Shown: positions 24,586 to 33,737, counted from the first letter of the stretch. The stretch is DNA of 64,000 nt from Limnobaculum zhutongyuii (GCF_004295645.1 NZ_CP034752.1:3534001-3598000); one strand, 5' to 3'. Notes: generated from the letters alone by a model not told the origin. A program made the numbers and translations.

Positions 24586-24897
24586 ATGAAGATTAGAATC
24601 GCAGGAAATACTGCCTCCCCTTGTTACTTTGCCATAAAGTCAAAAGGGTATGAAATAGAGGTTTATTCCTATCTCGAATCAAAAGAAAACGAAGAATGGC
24701 TGGATTATTACAACGCTAAAAAGGATGATCTCTTCTTCAGTGCCACTTCCCCCGAAGAACTATTAGGCCTAATCTGTATGTGGGAAATACGTGGAGATAA
24801 CTGGCGAGCGACAAAAGAAGAAGCCGTTATTTACAGAGAAGTCAGATACAGTGCCCCTACTTATGATGAAGACGGCAATCTGCTCGAAGATAACTAA
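24586..24897 (+). CDS. Candidate immunity protein, paralogue 6
   Basis: 103 residues, nearly a twin of paralogue 2: 'MKIRIAGNTASPCYFAIKSK', 'SPEELLGLICMWEIRGDNWR', ending 'YDEDGNLLEDN'. It also lies just downstream of a 5' relic, as paralogue 2 does, which suggests that relic plus gene was copied as one unit. There is no good Shine-Dalgarno, so expression is uncertain. Confidence 0.77.
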   Translation: MKIRIAGNTASPCYFAIKSKGYEIEVYSYLESKENEEWLDYYNAKKDDLFFSATSPEELLGLICMWEIRGDNWRATKEEAVIYREVRYSAPTYDEDGNLLEDN

Positions 24898-25031
24898 CTT
24901 TCCATACGCAACCTAAAGAAACACTGAATAATTTACATAAACAAGCTCACAGGCAAACGCAAAAAATAATAGTAGCCCATATCAACTCCACGTTATTAAA
25001 TATCCCCAAAACCACCACACGGAAGTCCCCA

Positions 25032-26504
25032 ATGAACAATCAGGAAAAACCCATCCGTAATAAACGCTATATCATAGAAACCCTATTACTTACCCTGATT
25101 GGGCTACCGGTTCTGATTCAGGTCGCCAGCATCGCAATCGGCATGCTAATTCCAAATTTTCTGGTTGCTATCGTTCTTGCGTCACTGGTTATCTTTCCGG
25201 TCGGATTTTGGTGGGCGCGGAAAAAGAATTTACCAACCAGCTTTCTGCCTCGTTATCTGCCGGTATTAGCGCCGTTAATATACTGTTTATTAACCTGGGC
25301 TATCGTAACGGCTCTCAGCAAAGGCGACTTTACCCACTCATCGTTTGGCGATCTGATGGGTCTGTTTATCCCTTTTATGGCAACAAACATTATTGCTTTT
25401 TTCACCGGAAGCTTATGGATACTGCTTCTGACGCCTGTGGTTTGCTATATCAGCTTTGCTTTAGGCCTTGCCGTTGGAGCCAAAAGATCGGGGAGTGTCG
25501 TTACCAACTACCGGGGGCGATTACCTACTCTGATTTTAAGTGGAATTTTGCTGATTATTATCGCCTTTCAGGGTTATCAACGTGAAACCCATTTAGTCAC
25601 AGAAAATCGCGAACTTACCGTTAACGAAACCATCAGTCTGTGGGACTATGCGCCTTTTAAAACCGAAGATAACCGACTGACGCCGCTCTCTTCACCAGCC
25701 ACAATATCCATCGACAAAGACTGGCCGCGAATGGATGGCGCCACTGCCGCCTATCCGGTTTACGCCTCAGCCGTTCAGGCGCTGTATAAAGGACTGGATG
25801 AGAACTCAGTGACCCCTTATATCCACAGCCGCCGTACTCCGGAGGCTTACAACGCCCTGATTGCCGGTGAGACTGACTTAATTTTTGTTGCCCAACCTTC
25901 AGAACAGCAAAAGAAACTGGCAGCCGATAATGGCCTGACACTAACCATGGTCCCCTTTGCGCGGGAAGCTTTCGTATTTATCACTCATAAAGATAACCCC
26001 GTGAAGAATCTATCCGTTGAGCAAATACGTGAGATCTATTCCGGTCAGATAACTAACTGGCAGGCGGTCGGTGGCCAAAATACCAATATCATTCCCTATC
26101 AACGGCCTGAAGGTTCCGGTAGTCAAACCACCATGCTGGCGAAAGTGATGCAAGATACAGCCATGCGCGAACCGTTAGAATCAGAAATGGCGCAAGGAAT
26201 GGGCGGTATTATTCGTCGGGTGGCCAATTACCAGAACACCAGCAATGCCCTCGGTTATTCATTTCGTTATTATGCCAGCCAAATGAATCATAATGATCGG
26301 CTACAACTATTATCGGTTAACGGTATTGCCCCAACGGCTGAAAATATTCGTAATGGCAGTTATCCGTTTAGCGTTAATGTTTATATGGTGACTGCCCGTC
26401 AGCCTACTGCAAATACTCAAAAACTGATGGACTGGTTCCTTAGTCCACAAGGGCAAAAGCTAATAGAGGATGTTGGATATATAGCCATCGGTGCAACTCA
26501 CTAA
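25032..26504 (+). CDS. Multi-helix membrane protein fused to a PstS-like binding domain
   Basis: 490 residues in two parts. Residues 1-190 contain about five or six hydrophobic helices. Residues ~195-490 form a periplasmic PstS-like phosphate/oxyanion-binding domain: 'MDGATAAYPVYASAVQALY' (a Ser/Thr-rich ligand loop), 'VKNLSVEQIREIYSGQITNW', 'RPEGSGSQTTM', 'FLSPQGQKLIEDVGYI'. Normal PstS is soluble with a signal peptide, so a membrane-tethered form suggests sensing or local capture rather than classic transport. No pstCAB genes are nearby. CGGAAG precedes the ATG. Confidence 0.84.
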   Translation: MNNQEKPIRNKRYIIETLLLTLIGLPVLIQVASIAIGMLIPNFLVAIVLASLVIFPVGFWWARKKNLPTSFLPRYLPVLAPLIYCLLTWAIVTALSKGDFTHSSFGDLMGLFIPFMATNIIAFFTGSLWILLLTPVVCYISFALGLAVGAKRSGSVVTNYRGRLPTLILSGILLIIIAFQGYQRETHLVTENRELTVNETISLWDYAPFKTEDNRLTPLSSPATISIDKDWPRMDGATAAYPVYASAVQALYKGLDENSVTPYIHSRRTPEAYNALIAGETDLIFVAQPSEQQKKLAADNGLTLTMVPFAREAFVFITHKDNPVKNLSVEQIREIYSGQITNWQAVGGQNTNIIPYQRPEGSGSQTTMLAKVMQDTAMREPLESEMAQGMGGIIRRVANYQNTSNALGYSFRYYASQMNHNDRLQLLSVNGIAPTAENIRNGSYPFSVNVYMVTARQPTANTQKLMDWFLSPQGQKLIEDVGYIAIGATH

Positions 26505-26547
26505 TTCAGAGTGGTGCTATCGAATCAAAACAATGGAGGTTATTTAA

Positions 26548-26955
26548 ATGAGCTATACCGTCGAATTAATCTGCGTTCCACTACCCGATTCAGACAAACA
26601 AGCTTGGGAGAAAATCTTTCAGCTCAGAGAAGAGTATTATGATGATAAAAGAGAAAAGGCCCCAGCCCTTCTGGAACTGCATAAAGTATTAACTGCGCGC
26701 TACCCCTGCTTATGTGATTGCAGTGATGATGAAGTTGATGATTGTCCGTGGGCTGACGGGCCGATGATCAATAATTTCAGTCATGAAATGGGAATGCTGG
26801 CCATTTCGTTCTCACGAGTTGAGGAGGTTGTCCCTTTTATCATTGAAACGGCGCTTGCACTCAATATCATCGTTGCTGATGCTCAAAGCGACGAAATACA
26901 TCGGGTTTTACCGCTCAAGAAACCTACCAAAAAACCCTGGTATCAATTTTGGTAA
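26548..26955 (+). CDS. Hypothetical acidic protein
   Basis: A 135-residue soluble, acidic protein with TGGAGG upstream of the start. A cysteine cluster 'CLCDCSDDEVDDCPW' lies near residues 52-66, and the C-terminus is basic and aromatic ('KKPTKKPWYQFW'). I do not recognise the family. Its place behind an effector/immunity array and its small size make an immunity or adaptor role possible, without direct evidence. A terminator follows directly. Confidence 0.7.
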   Translation: MSYTVELICVPLPDSDKQAWEKIFQLREEYYDDKREKAPALLELHKVLTARYPCLCDCSDDEVDDCPWADGPMINNFSHEMGMLAISFSRVEEVVPFIIETALALNIIVADAQSDEIHRVLPLKKPTKKPWYQFW

Positions 26956-26966
26956 TGCTTAAATAT

Positions 26967-26993
26967 AAAACCGGCAATTTGCCGGTTTTTTTT
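26967..26993. terminator. Terminator after the 26548 gene
   Basis: AAAACCGGCAA (26967-26977) pairs with TTGCCGGTTTT (26979-26989) followed by further T residues; also placed to stop the convergent lipoprotein gene. Confidence 0.85.
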
Positions 26994-27003
26994 ATTCACG
27001 GTG

Positions 27004-27366
27004 TTATTTAGCTGGAGCAGAGACAGGAGCAACGGCATCAGGTGCTGGTTGAACATTGGAAGCAAAGGTAAATCTTTTATATTGATTTTGGAAAGCCTGC
27101 TTGGCTTCTTTGCTGGTCATTTTTTTCTCTAAAACCTGCACCTTATACTTGTTAGCTGTAGCCATAATATTAATGGTTCCACTACCCTGACTGACCTTCT
27201 CATCCGCATCAACCAGTGAATTCATGCAATCGACATATCCGACAAAAGCATCAGCACTTGGATTCACGGTATCGCATCGCATATGGTACTTTGTCAGAAT
27301 TGAGTATTTAGATGCACACCCTGCTACAGCCAGCACGATCAATGCTAAAAGAGATAATTTTTTCAT
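27004..27366 (-). CDS. Small predicted lipoprotein
   Basis: 120 residues with a lipoprotein signal 'MKKLSLLALIVLAVAGCASK' (lipidated Cys17). Two further cysteines (HMRCDT and YVDCMN) could form a disulfide. The C-terminus is Ala/Pro-rich ('VQPAPDAVAPVSAPAK'), a possible flexible or wall-facing tail. No family recognised. It is convergent with the 26548 gene. Confidence 0.75.
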   Translation of the reverse strand: MKKLSLLALIVLAVAGCASKYSILTKYHMRCDTVNPSADAFVGYVDCMNSLVDADEKVSQGSGTINIMATANKYKVQVLEKKMTSKEAKQAFQNQYKRFTFASNVQPAPDAVAPVSAPAK

Positions 27367-27509
27367 TGTAATTCCTTGATATCCATTCCTATAAATAACA
27401 TCGCTAATATGAGTTAATTTATTGTTTTAATTAAATAAGCTTCAAGTAAATTTTGCGTAAATACCCTGCTATATTAAATTCATTTAACTTATTATCAAGA
27501 ACAACCTGA

Positions 27510-27546
27510 AAAGAAAAAGGCACCTTATTTTAGATAAAGTGCCTTT
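27510..27546 (-). terminator. Terminator of rnpB
   Basis: On the minus strand AAAGGCACTTTAT and ATAAGGTGCCTTT pair (one G-T pair) and are followed by TTCTTTT; it lies 13 bases past the rnpB 3' end. Confidence 0.85.
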
Positions 27547-27558
27547 ATAAAAGATATT

Positions 27559-27931
<373 letters not shown>

Positions 27932-27938
27932 GGCGCGG

Positions 27939-27944
27939 AGTATA
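27939..27944 (-). promoter_or_regulatory. -10 element of the rnpB promoter
   Basis: TATACT on the minus strand, followed by a GC-rich discriminator (CCGCGCC) leading into the rnpB 5' end. GC-rich discriminators are typical of stable RNA promoters under stringent control. No clear -35 is seen. Confidence 0.6.
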
Positions 27945-28017
27945 CCCGTGATAGCCACAATAAGCCAGAACGCAAACCAACACAGACCAGGCAAACTCTG
28001 TTGGTGACGATCAAAAA

Positions 28018-28899
28018 CTACTCGTCTTCCTTTTCGCCCTGCTGTTGATCCAGCGCGTAGCGATACAGGGCATTTTTCTTTACGCCATGAATTTCAGCCG
28101 CCAGTACCGCTGCTTTTTTTAAGGGTAATTCTTTTTGTAACAGCGCTAATGTACGCAACGACTCCGCCGAAAGCTCACTCTCATTCTCTGCTTTATAGCC
28201 TTCAACAATTAATACCATCTCACCTTTGCGGCGCACTTCATCTTCTTTCACCCAAGCCAACAATTCACCCACCGGTGCGCCATTAATATTTTCCCAGGTT
28301 TTGGTTAATTCTCGCGCCAGTACCACATAACGCTGTGGCCCCCAAACGGTGATCATGTCCTGCAGGCTATCCAGCAGGCGGTGTGTCGACTCGTAGAAGA
28401 TCAACGTTCTGGGTTCAGTCTCTAAATCACGCAGCACATCGCAACGTGCTTTAGTTTTAGCCGGTAAAAAACCTTCATAACAAAAACGATCGGAAGGAAG
28501 ACCCGCCGCCGACATCGCCGTAATCGCCGCGCAAGCCCCTGGTAACGGGATAACACGTATATTTTCTTCCCGACAACGACGCACCAAATGGTAACCCGGA
28601 TCGTTAATTAATGGGGTACCTGCATCAGAAACAAGCGCTATACTGTGTCCATCTTTCAATTTTGTGATTAAAATGTCTGCCTTAGATTGCTCATTGTGAT
28701 CGTGCAGTGCAAAAAGTTGTGCATTAATGGCAAAATGCTGTAATAGCAGACCAGTATGTCGGGTATCCTCTGCCGCAATAAGGGAGACACTACCCAGTAC
28801 ATCTAGCGCTCTTTGAGTAATATCGCCAAGGTTACCGATGGGAGTGGGCACCACGTAAAGGGTCGAGGGTAGAATAGCGACTTGATTGTGTTGACTCAT
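28018..28899 (-). CDS. rsmI: 16S rRNA (cytidine(1402)-2'-O)-methyltransferase
   Basis: RsmI methylates the 2'-hydroxyl of C1402 in 16S rRNA near the decoding centre. The ATG at 28899 gives 293 residues, close to E. coli (286); an upstream in-frame start at 28947 is less likely. SAM-binding tetrapyrrole-methylase-type motifs are clear: 'LYVVPTPIGNLGDITQRAL', 'LIAAEDTRHTGLLLQHF', 'LVSDAGTPLINDPGYHLV' and 'LPLKKAAVLAAEIHGVKKN'. It is divergent from lpoA, with a 63-base shared promoter region, as in E. coli. Confidence 0.96.
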   Translation of the reverse strand: MSQHNQVAILPSTLYVVPTPIGNLGDITQRALDVLGSVSLIAAEDTRHTGLLLQHFAINAQLFALHDHNEQSKADILITKLKDGHSIALVSDAGTPLINDPGYHLVRRCREENIRVIPLPGACAAITAMSAAGLPSDRFCYEGFLPAKTKARCDVLRDLETEPRTLIFYESTHRLLDSLQDMITVWGPQRYVVLARELTKTWENINGAPVGELLAWVKEDEVRRKGEMVLIVEGYKAENESELSAESLRTLALLQKELPLKKAAVLAAEIHGVKKNALYRYALDQQQGEKEDE

Positions 28900-28962
28900 G
28901 GTTTCATCCGGGTGGCCGTTTAATATTAACGATCTAAAGATTATCAATAAATTGGATACAGC

Positions 28963-30747
28963 ATGCGTTTAACTACATACCTTCGTACTAAGGCAAGCCA
29001 GGCTCTGCCAGTAGTACTGGCTACGCTGTTTTTGGTAGGATGCCAAAGTTTAAATAACTCACAGAACAGTATTCAGGGTGAACTGACTCAACCCTCAGCT
29101 CACTACTTGCAACTCGCCGCCGAAAGCAATGGCGATGCCCAGATAAACTGGAAGCTGTTAGCCGTCCGCGCACTGATCATGGAAAATGACACCAAACAGG
29201 CGTTGAATATACTACAAGAACTGCCCGAGATGCTGACGGTTGCTCAGGATCAGGAGCGCCTCCTGTTACGTGCCGAGCTGGCTGCGAAGCAACAGGATAG
29301 CAAAGGTATGTTCCAGTGGCTAAAAAACATTAACCTCAACGAATTATCTGACGTACAGAAAGCCCGCTACTATCGGGTAGAAATACAGGCAAATCAGGGT
29401 CGTGACCCGGTAGCTCAACTACGTGCCTATATTAATCTGGAGCCTCTGGTCACCGAAGGTGAAAAACAAAAGGTAATCGATCAAACCTGGAACCTGTTAA
29501 ACCGATTTACCATGCCGATGCTCACCGCGCTGAATGTTGATGCGAATGAAAATACGCTAAGCGAATGGCTTGAGTTGCTGCAAACCTATCAAAACAATAA
29601 AGCAGACAACAGTATGCTTCAGTCTGCGGTTAAGGATTGGCAGGGTCGCTATAGCCGCCATCCGGCATCTAAAATGTTACCTGCACCGCTGGCTCGTGCA
29701 TTAGGTTTCCAGAAAGCAGATACCTCTACCGCTAATATCGCATTATTACTACCGTTGACCGGTTCCGGCAGTAAGTTCAGCCCGGCCATTCAGGAAGGTT
29801 TTAATACAGCGAAATCACAAAGCTCTACTGGTGCAGGTACTCAGGTAAAAGTTTACGATACTGGTAGTAAGCCAGTAGAAGAACTTCTGGCGCAGGCCGA
29901 ACAAGATGGTGCCTCCGTTATTGTTGGGCCATTAATCAAAACTGACGTAGAAAAACTGGCTGTATCGCCCTCAACGCTCAATATGCTGGCGCTGAATCAA
30001 CCGGAAAAACTGTCAGATCGTCCAAATATCTGCTATTTCGCCCTGTCACCGGAAGATGAAGCTGCTGATGCCGCTCGTCATATCAATGCTCAGGGTAAAA
30101 CCTCCCCGTTGATTATTGCACCGCGTGGAAACCTGGGCGATCGCGTAGCGCGCGCCTTTGCCGATCAGTGGAGTCAGTTTGGTGGTAACGCTGCTCGCGT
30201 CCAATATTTTTCTAACCAGACTGGTCTGAGAGATGCACTGAGCGGTGGCCGCGGTATGAGTGCTGAGGGTCAGCCAATTACGCTTTCTTCAGGAGTAACC
30301 GGTACTATCAGCGGTCCGGTAGATGCTATCTATATCGTGGCAACACAGCCGGAACTGGCGTTGATTAAGCCAATGCTGGATATGTCTAAAGCCTCTAAAT
30401 CGGCAAGTTTATACGCCAGCTCTCGCAGCTATCAGGCGGGTGCCGGTCCGGATTTCCGCTTTGAGATGGAAGGTCTTCAGTTTAGTGAAATTCCAATGTT
30501 GGTTGGCCTTTCTCCGGCAATTTCACAGGCCGCAAGCAAATATAGCAGCGACTATACTCTGGCCCGCCTTTACGGTATGGGAGCAGATGCATGGGAACTT
30601 GCGAACCATTTCTCAGAAATTAGTCAGTTACCTGACTTCAAACTTTCGGGTTCCACAGGCATACTCAGTGCAGACACTAATTGCGTGGTTCACCGTCAAT
30701 TGCCATGGATACAATACCGTCAGGGACAACTGGTTCCGGTAAAATAA
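28963..30747 (+). CDS. lpoA: Penicillin-binding-protein activator LpoA
   Basis: An outer-membrane lipoprotein that reaches through the periplasm to activate the transpeptidase of PBP1a. The lipobox 'LFLVGCQS' puts the lipidated cysteine at residue 27. Residues ~35-250 form the TPR-like N-terminal domain ('LLAVRALIMENDTKQALNIL'). Residues ~255-590 form the periplasmic-binding-protein-like domain ('NIALLLPLTGSGSKFSPAIQ'). At 594 residues it is shorter than the E. coli protein (678), mainly through loss of the low-complexity inserts between subdomains. Its 3' end overlaps yraN. Confidence 0.95.
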   Translation: MRLTTYLRTKASQALPVVLATLFLVGCQSLNNSQNSIQGELTQPSAHYLQLAAESNGDAQINWKLLAVRALIMENDTKQALNILQELPEMLTVAQDQERLLLRAELAAKQQDSKGMFQWLKNINLNELSDVQKARYYRVEIQANQGRDPVAQLRAYINLEPLVTEGEKQKVIDQTWNLLNRFTMPMLTALNVDANENTLSEWLELLQTYQNNKADNSMLQSAVKDWQGRYSRHPASKMLPAPLARALGFQKADTSTANIALLLPLTGSGSKFSPAIQEGFNTAKSQSSTGAGTQVKVYDTGSKPVEELLAQAEQDGASVIVGPLIKTDVEKLAVSPSTLNMLALNQPEKLSDRPNICYFALSPEDEAADAARHINAQGKTSPLIIAPRGNLGDRVARAFADQWSQFGGNAARVQYFSNQTGLRDALSGGRGMSAEGQPITLSSGVTGTISGPVDAIYIVATQPELALIKPMLDMSKASKSASLYASSRSYQAGAGPDFRFEMEGLQFSEIPMLVGLSPAISQAASKYSSDYTLARLYGMGADAWELANHFSEISQLPDFKLSGSTGILSADTNCVVHRQLPWIQYRQGQLVPVK

Positions 30748-31106
30748 CCCACTATCAGGTTGGTACGCGCTATGAAGCCATAGCGCGTCGCCATCTGGAA
30801 CGTTCAGGTTTATGCTTTGTCACCGCAAACGTTAAGTTTCGCGGTGGCGAGCTGGACTTAATTATGCAGGACGGCGATATTCTGGTATTTGTGGAAGTAC
30901 GCTATCGGCAAAATTCACACTTTGGTCACGCCACCGACTCTATTACCTGGCATAAGCGGCAACGTTTGCTTTATGCTGCTTCCCGCTGGTTAGCACAACA
31001 TCAATTATGTCTGGAAACAACAAACTGTCGGTTCGATGTTTTAGCCATTACCGGTAATCAGTTACAATGGTTGCCGAACGCGTTCAATGCCGATGGTGAG
31101 ACCTAG
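30705..31106 (+). CDS. yraN: UPF0102 endonuclease-like protein YraN
   Basis: YraN belongs to UPF0102, a predicted nuclease-fold family of unknown role. The ATG at 30705 gives 133 residues and overlaps lpoA by 43 bases; the in-frame start at 30681 lacks homology support. The restriction-endonuclease-like motif 'RGGELDLIMQDGDILVFVEV' carries the conserved E-D...E-V residues, and 'CRFDVLAITGN' is the second family block. The position between lpoA and diaA is as in E. coli. Confidence 0.94.
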   Translation: MDTIPSGTTGSGKITHYQVGTRYEAIARRHLERSGLCFVTANVKFRGGELDLIMQDGDILVFVEVRYRQNSHFGHATDSITWHKRQRLLYAASRWLAQHQLCLETTNCRFDVLAITGNQLQWLPNAFNADGET

Positions 31107-31151
31107 CGCCCTCTTCGGCCTAACAAGCAAAACGAAAGCAGAACTCATACT

Positions 31152-31742
31152 ATGTTAGAAAGAATTAAAGGCTGTTTTACCGAAAGCATCCAAACACAAA
31201 TTGCGGCAGCAGAAGCCCTGCCAGACTCCATATCCCGTGCAGCGATGAGCATTGTTCAGTCATTACTGAATGGAAATAAAGTACTGGCCTGTGGCAATGG
31301 CGCTTCCGCCGCTAATGCTCAACATTTTGCCGCCACGCTAATCCATCGTTTTGAAACCGAACGTCCCAGCTTACCTGCTTTAGCCCTGAGCGCAGACACC
31401 ATCACCCTCACCGCCATTAATAATGGTGGCGTAAAAGATGAAGGTTATGCTAAACAGGTACGTGCGCTGGGGCAGGCCGGCGATATTTTAGTGGCAATTT
31501 CAAGCCGTGGTAATAGCCGTGATATCATCAAAGCCGTTGAAGCCGCAGTGACCCGGGATATGACCATTATCGCTCTGACGGGCTCTGATGGCGGTGAACT
31601 GGCTGGTTTACTGGGCCTGCAGGATGTTGAAATCCGTATTCCCTCGCATCGGGCAGCTCGAATACAAGAAATGCACATGTTGATTATCAACTGCCTTTGC
31701 GATCTTATTGATTACACCCTATTCCCTCACCAGGATGACTGA
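31152..31742 (+). CDS. diaA: DnaA initiator-associating protein DiaA
   Basis: DiaA is a tetrameric SIS-domain protein that binds DnaA and promotes orderly initiation complexes at oriC. The 196 residues match E. coli DiaA in length. 'KVLACGNGASAANAQHFAA' is the SIS phosphosugar-type loop, followed by 'SLPALALSADTITLTAINN' and 'LVAISSRGNSRDIIKAVEAA'. GmhA is a close paralogue, but the gene order lpoA-yraN-diaA-dolP decides. dolP follows after 13 bases. Confidence 0.95.
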   Translation: MLERIKGCFTESIQTQIAAAEALPDSISRAAMSIVQSLLNGNKVLACGNGASAANAQHFAATLIHRFETERPSLPALALSADTITLTAINNGGVKDEGYAKQVRALGQAGDILVAISSRGNSRDIIKAVEAAVTRDMTIIALTGSDGGELAGLLGLQDVEIRIPSHRAARIQEMHMLIINCLCDLIDYTLFPHQDD

Positions 31743-31755
31743 AGGAGCTTTTTGA

Positions 31756-32334
31756 ATGAAAATCCGTAACCTTACTGTATTGGCTATGTTACTGAGTACC
31801 ACCATGCTAAGTGGCTGTGTGGCAGTCGTCGCCGGTGGTGCAGCTATGGCCACTAAAACCGCTACCGACCCACGTACAGTAGGCACGCAGGTAGATGATG
31901 TGACATTAGAAGCCCGTGTCAGTAGTGCTATTGCGAAAGATCAAGAAATTAAACAAGAAGCTCGTATTGTCACTACCGCTTACCACGGCAGCGTTTTGTT
32001 AACCGGCCAAACCCCAAAAGCAGAGTTGGCTGAGCGTGCAAAAAATATTGCTGTCGGCGTAGATGGCGCACAGGAAGTTCATAACGCAGTTCGTGAAGGT
32101 AAGCCGGTTGAAATCGGTACCGCTTCAAGCGATAGCTGGATCACCACTAAGATTCGCTCACAACTGCTAACCAGCGACAAAGTGAAATCCAGCAATGTGA
32201 AAGTTGTGACAGAGAATGGTGAAGTATTCCTGTTAGGTCTGGTGACTGAAGCCCAGGGTAAGGAAGCCGCGAAAGTTGCCAGCGAAGTCAGCGGCGTAAA
32301 ACAGGTTATTACCGTATTCCAGTACGTTAAGTAA
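31756..32334 (+). CDS. dolP: Dual-BON-domain outer-membrane lipoprotein DolP (YraP)
   Basis: DolP supports outer-membrane integrity, septal amidase regulation and BAM function. The signal peptide ends in the lipobox 'MLSGCVAV' (Cys ~22). Two BON domains follow: 'TLEARVSSAIAKDQEIKQ' (residues ~50-115) and 'WITTKIRSQLLTSDKVKS' (~128-190), which bind anionic phospholipids. 192 residues equals E. coli. CCGGAG-type Shine-Dalgarno (AAGGAG) precedes the start. A strong hairpin follows at 32369. Confidence 0.95.
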   Translation: MKIRNLTVLAMLLSTTMLSGCVAVVAGGAAMATKTATDPRTVGTQVDDVTLEARVSSAIAKDQEIKQEARIVTTAYHGSVLLTGQTPKAELAERAKNIAVGVDGAQEVHNAVREGKPVEIGTASSDSWITTKIRSQLLTSDKVKSSNVKVVTENGEVFLLGLVTEAQGKEAAKVASEVSGVKQVITVFQYVK

Positions 32335-32368
32335 TTCTCTGGTCTGAGATGATTTAATTCAATCTTCA

Positions 32369-32412
32369 TAAGACATCACAACGGAAATCAATATTCGTTG
32401 TGATGTCTTATT
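32369..32412 (+). terminator. Terminator-like hairpin after dolP
   Basis: TAAGACATCACAACG (32369-32383) pairs perfectly with CGTTGTGATGTCTTA (32396-32410), 12-base loop, followed by TTCAATG. Stem is strong, T-run weak. Confidence 0.65.
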
Positions 32413-32596
32413 CAATGATTCTCAATAGTCTAATTTTCTATAAGAAAACCGAAACTCAGTAACTTCTATTCAGTTCAACCGTAAACAATTCCCACTATTA
32501 TTGAAAATTCAGACTTTTCAGGCCTGTTTCCTGTGAAATTTACCGTTTCTTGCTTATGCTTAATTTACCCATAAACATTATGATATAAGGCATAAA

Positions 32597-33211
32597 ATGA
32601 ATTCCGATAATGATAAAACAACCTATCTTCAGGTTCGGGAGGGTAAACCTACTGAACACATCAATAAGTTGATGGAAATTCTAACGCCACTAACCACCTT
32701 TAAATCCTATAAACAATATCGAACTATTCAGCTAGACAATAACAATGAGTCGTCTTGTATCTTATTGATTGAAGGCAGTGTGTCAGTATGTCGGAATAAA
32801 GATGGCATGGTGTTAACCAATACCCACGCCCCAACAATCATAGGAATTGCCTCTCTGGATATTCGTCAGGATAATTACTTTTTACGTACAGAAACTGAAA
32901 TTAATGCGGGTATTTTATCAGTAAAAACAGCGTTAGATGTTATTTATCAAAATGATGCATTAATAAGCCTAATGTATTTACAGGCTTACTTTATTCAAAC
33001 GCTCATGGAGAGAGAAAATTATCTGCCGGGGACGACCATTTATGAATCAATCTGCCTGCACCTGTTACAGCTGATGCGTGAGCCTGAGGAAATTCGTCAA
33101 AATACCAGCGCTTACACCTATATACAGGAACGGACCAACTTTTCCCGCAGCCGTATTATGAATATCTTGTCTGCACTTAAGCAGGGGGGATATATCAAAA
33201 TTGAAAATTGA
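32597..33211 (+). CDS. Crp/IprA-like regulator: cNMP-binding fold plus winged helix
   Basis: 204 residues with an N-terminal beta-roll like the cyclic-nucleotide-binding fold ('SSCILLIEGSVSVCRNKDG', residues ~50-70) and a C-terminal winged helix ('TYIQERTNFSRSRIMNILSA', ~172-191). The canonical phosphate-binding cassette of CRP (GE--LL-...RSA) is not seen, so cAMP binding is unlikely; IprA-type regulators of oxidative stress are the closest known form. It sits alone between dolP and a chitin-degradation region, and could regulate either or neither. Confidence 0.78.
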   Translation: MNSDNDKTTYLQVREGKPTEHINKLMEILTPLTTFKSYKQYRTIQLDNNNESSCILLIEGSVSVCRNKDGMVLTNTHAPTIIGIASLDIRQDNYFLRTETEINAGILSVKTALDVIYQNDALISLMYLQAYFIQTLMERENYLPGTTIYESICLHLLQLMREPEEIRQNTSAYTYIQERTNFSRSRIMNILSALKQGGYIKIEN

Positions 33212-33269
33212 AAATTACAGCACGTGGGTAAACTACCAGAGCGGTTTTAAACACTATCAGGATTATCCA

Positions 33270-33704
33270 TTATCTTTCTTTCAGCTTTTGGTAACGCTGC
33301 CATACCCGATAAGCATATTTCATTCTCAAATCGTGACGTTTTTCACCCATTCCGGCATTGTAAGCGCCTACCGCTTCCCAGGTGTAACCATACTGACCGA
33401 TCATTTCTGATAAAATGGAAGCACCTACTAACACCGAAATGCAGGGATCGTTTACCAGCACATGCTCATCAACACCCAGTTTTTTCAGGCGAGAAAAATG
33501 GGAACTGTTAATTTGCATTAGCCCAACATCATAACTTCCATTGTTATTGGAGTTATAAGCATCGGCTTTCATACCCGACTCAACTTGCGCTATCGCATTT
33601 AATAACCGGGGATCAATATTGAAGTAACCCGCTGCTTCATCCCAGCAGGTTGAATAGCTTGCGGTACTGATCGCCATAAGTGTAAAGAAAGCGGTGATTC
33701 TCAT
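33270..33704 (-). CDS. Small lytic transglycosylase (IagB/IpgF-like)
   Basis: A 144-residue exported peptidoglycan lytic transglycosylase of the kind that makes local openings in the wall for secretion machines. It has a signal peptide (cleavage near 'ASYSTC'), the SLT catalytic glutamate in 'AIAQVESGMKADAY' (about residue 43), and the family blocks 'YDVGLMQINSSHF' and 'AVGAYNAGMGE'. Encoded on the chitinase/T2SS side and on the same strand, it may serve the type II secretion system; that link is inference from location. Confidence 0.9.
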   Translation of the reverse strand: MRITAFFTLMAISTASYSTCWDEAAGYFNIDPRLLNAIAQVESGMKADAYNSNNNGSYDVGLMQINSSHFSRLKKLGVDEHVLVNDPCISVLVGASILSEMIGQYGYTWEAVGAYNAGMGEKRHDLRMKYAYRVWQRYQKLKER

Positions 33705-33737
33705 TATGGGCTCTCCGGTACAGGGCTTTACTATTTG

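Noticed and set aside
22159..24897. Immunity genes as one gene broken into pieces
   Set aside because: Six of them carry the complete motif set from start to stop, so they are separate paralogues.
19143..27546. Genomic island with att sites or integrase
   Set aside because: No integrase, transposase, tRNA or flanking direct repeat was seen; the region is accessory in character, but its mode of entry cannot be shown.
33201..33410. Plus-strand 69-codon frame after the cNMP-fold regulator
   Set aside because: It overlaps the lytic transglycosylase gene on the other strand and shows no protein-like features.
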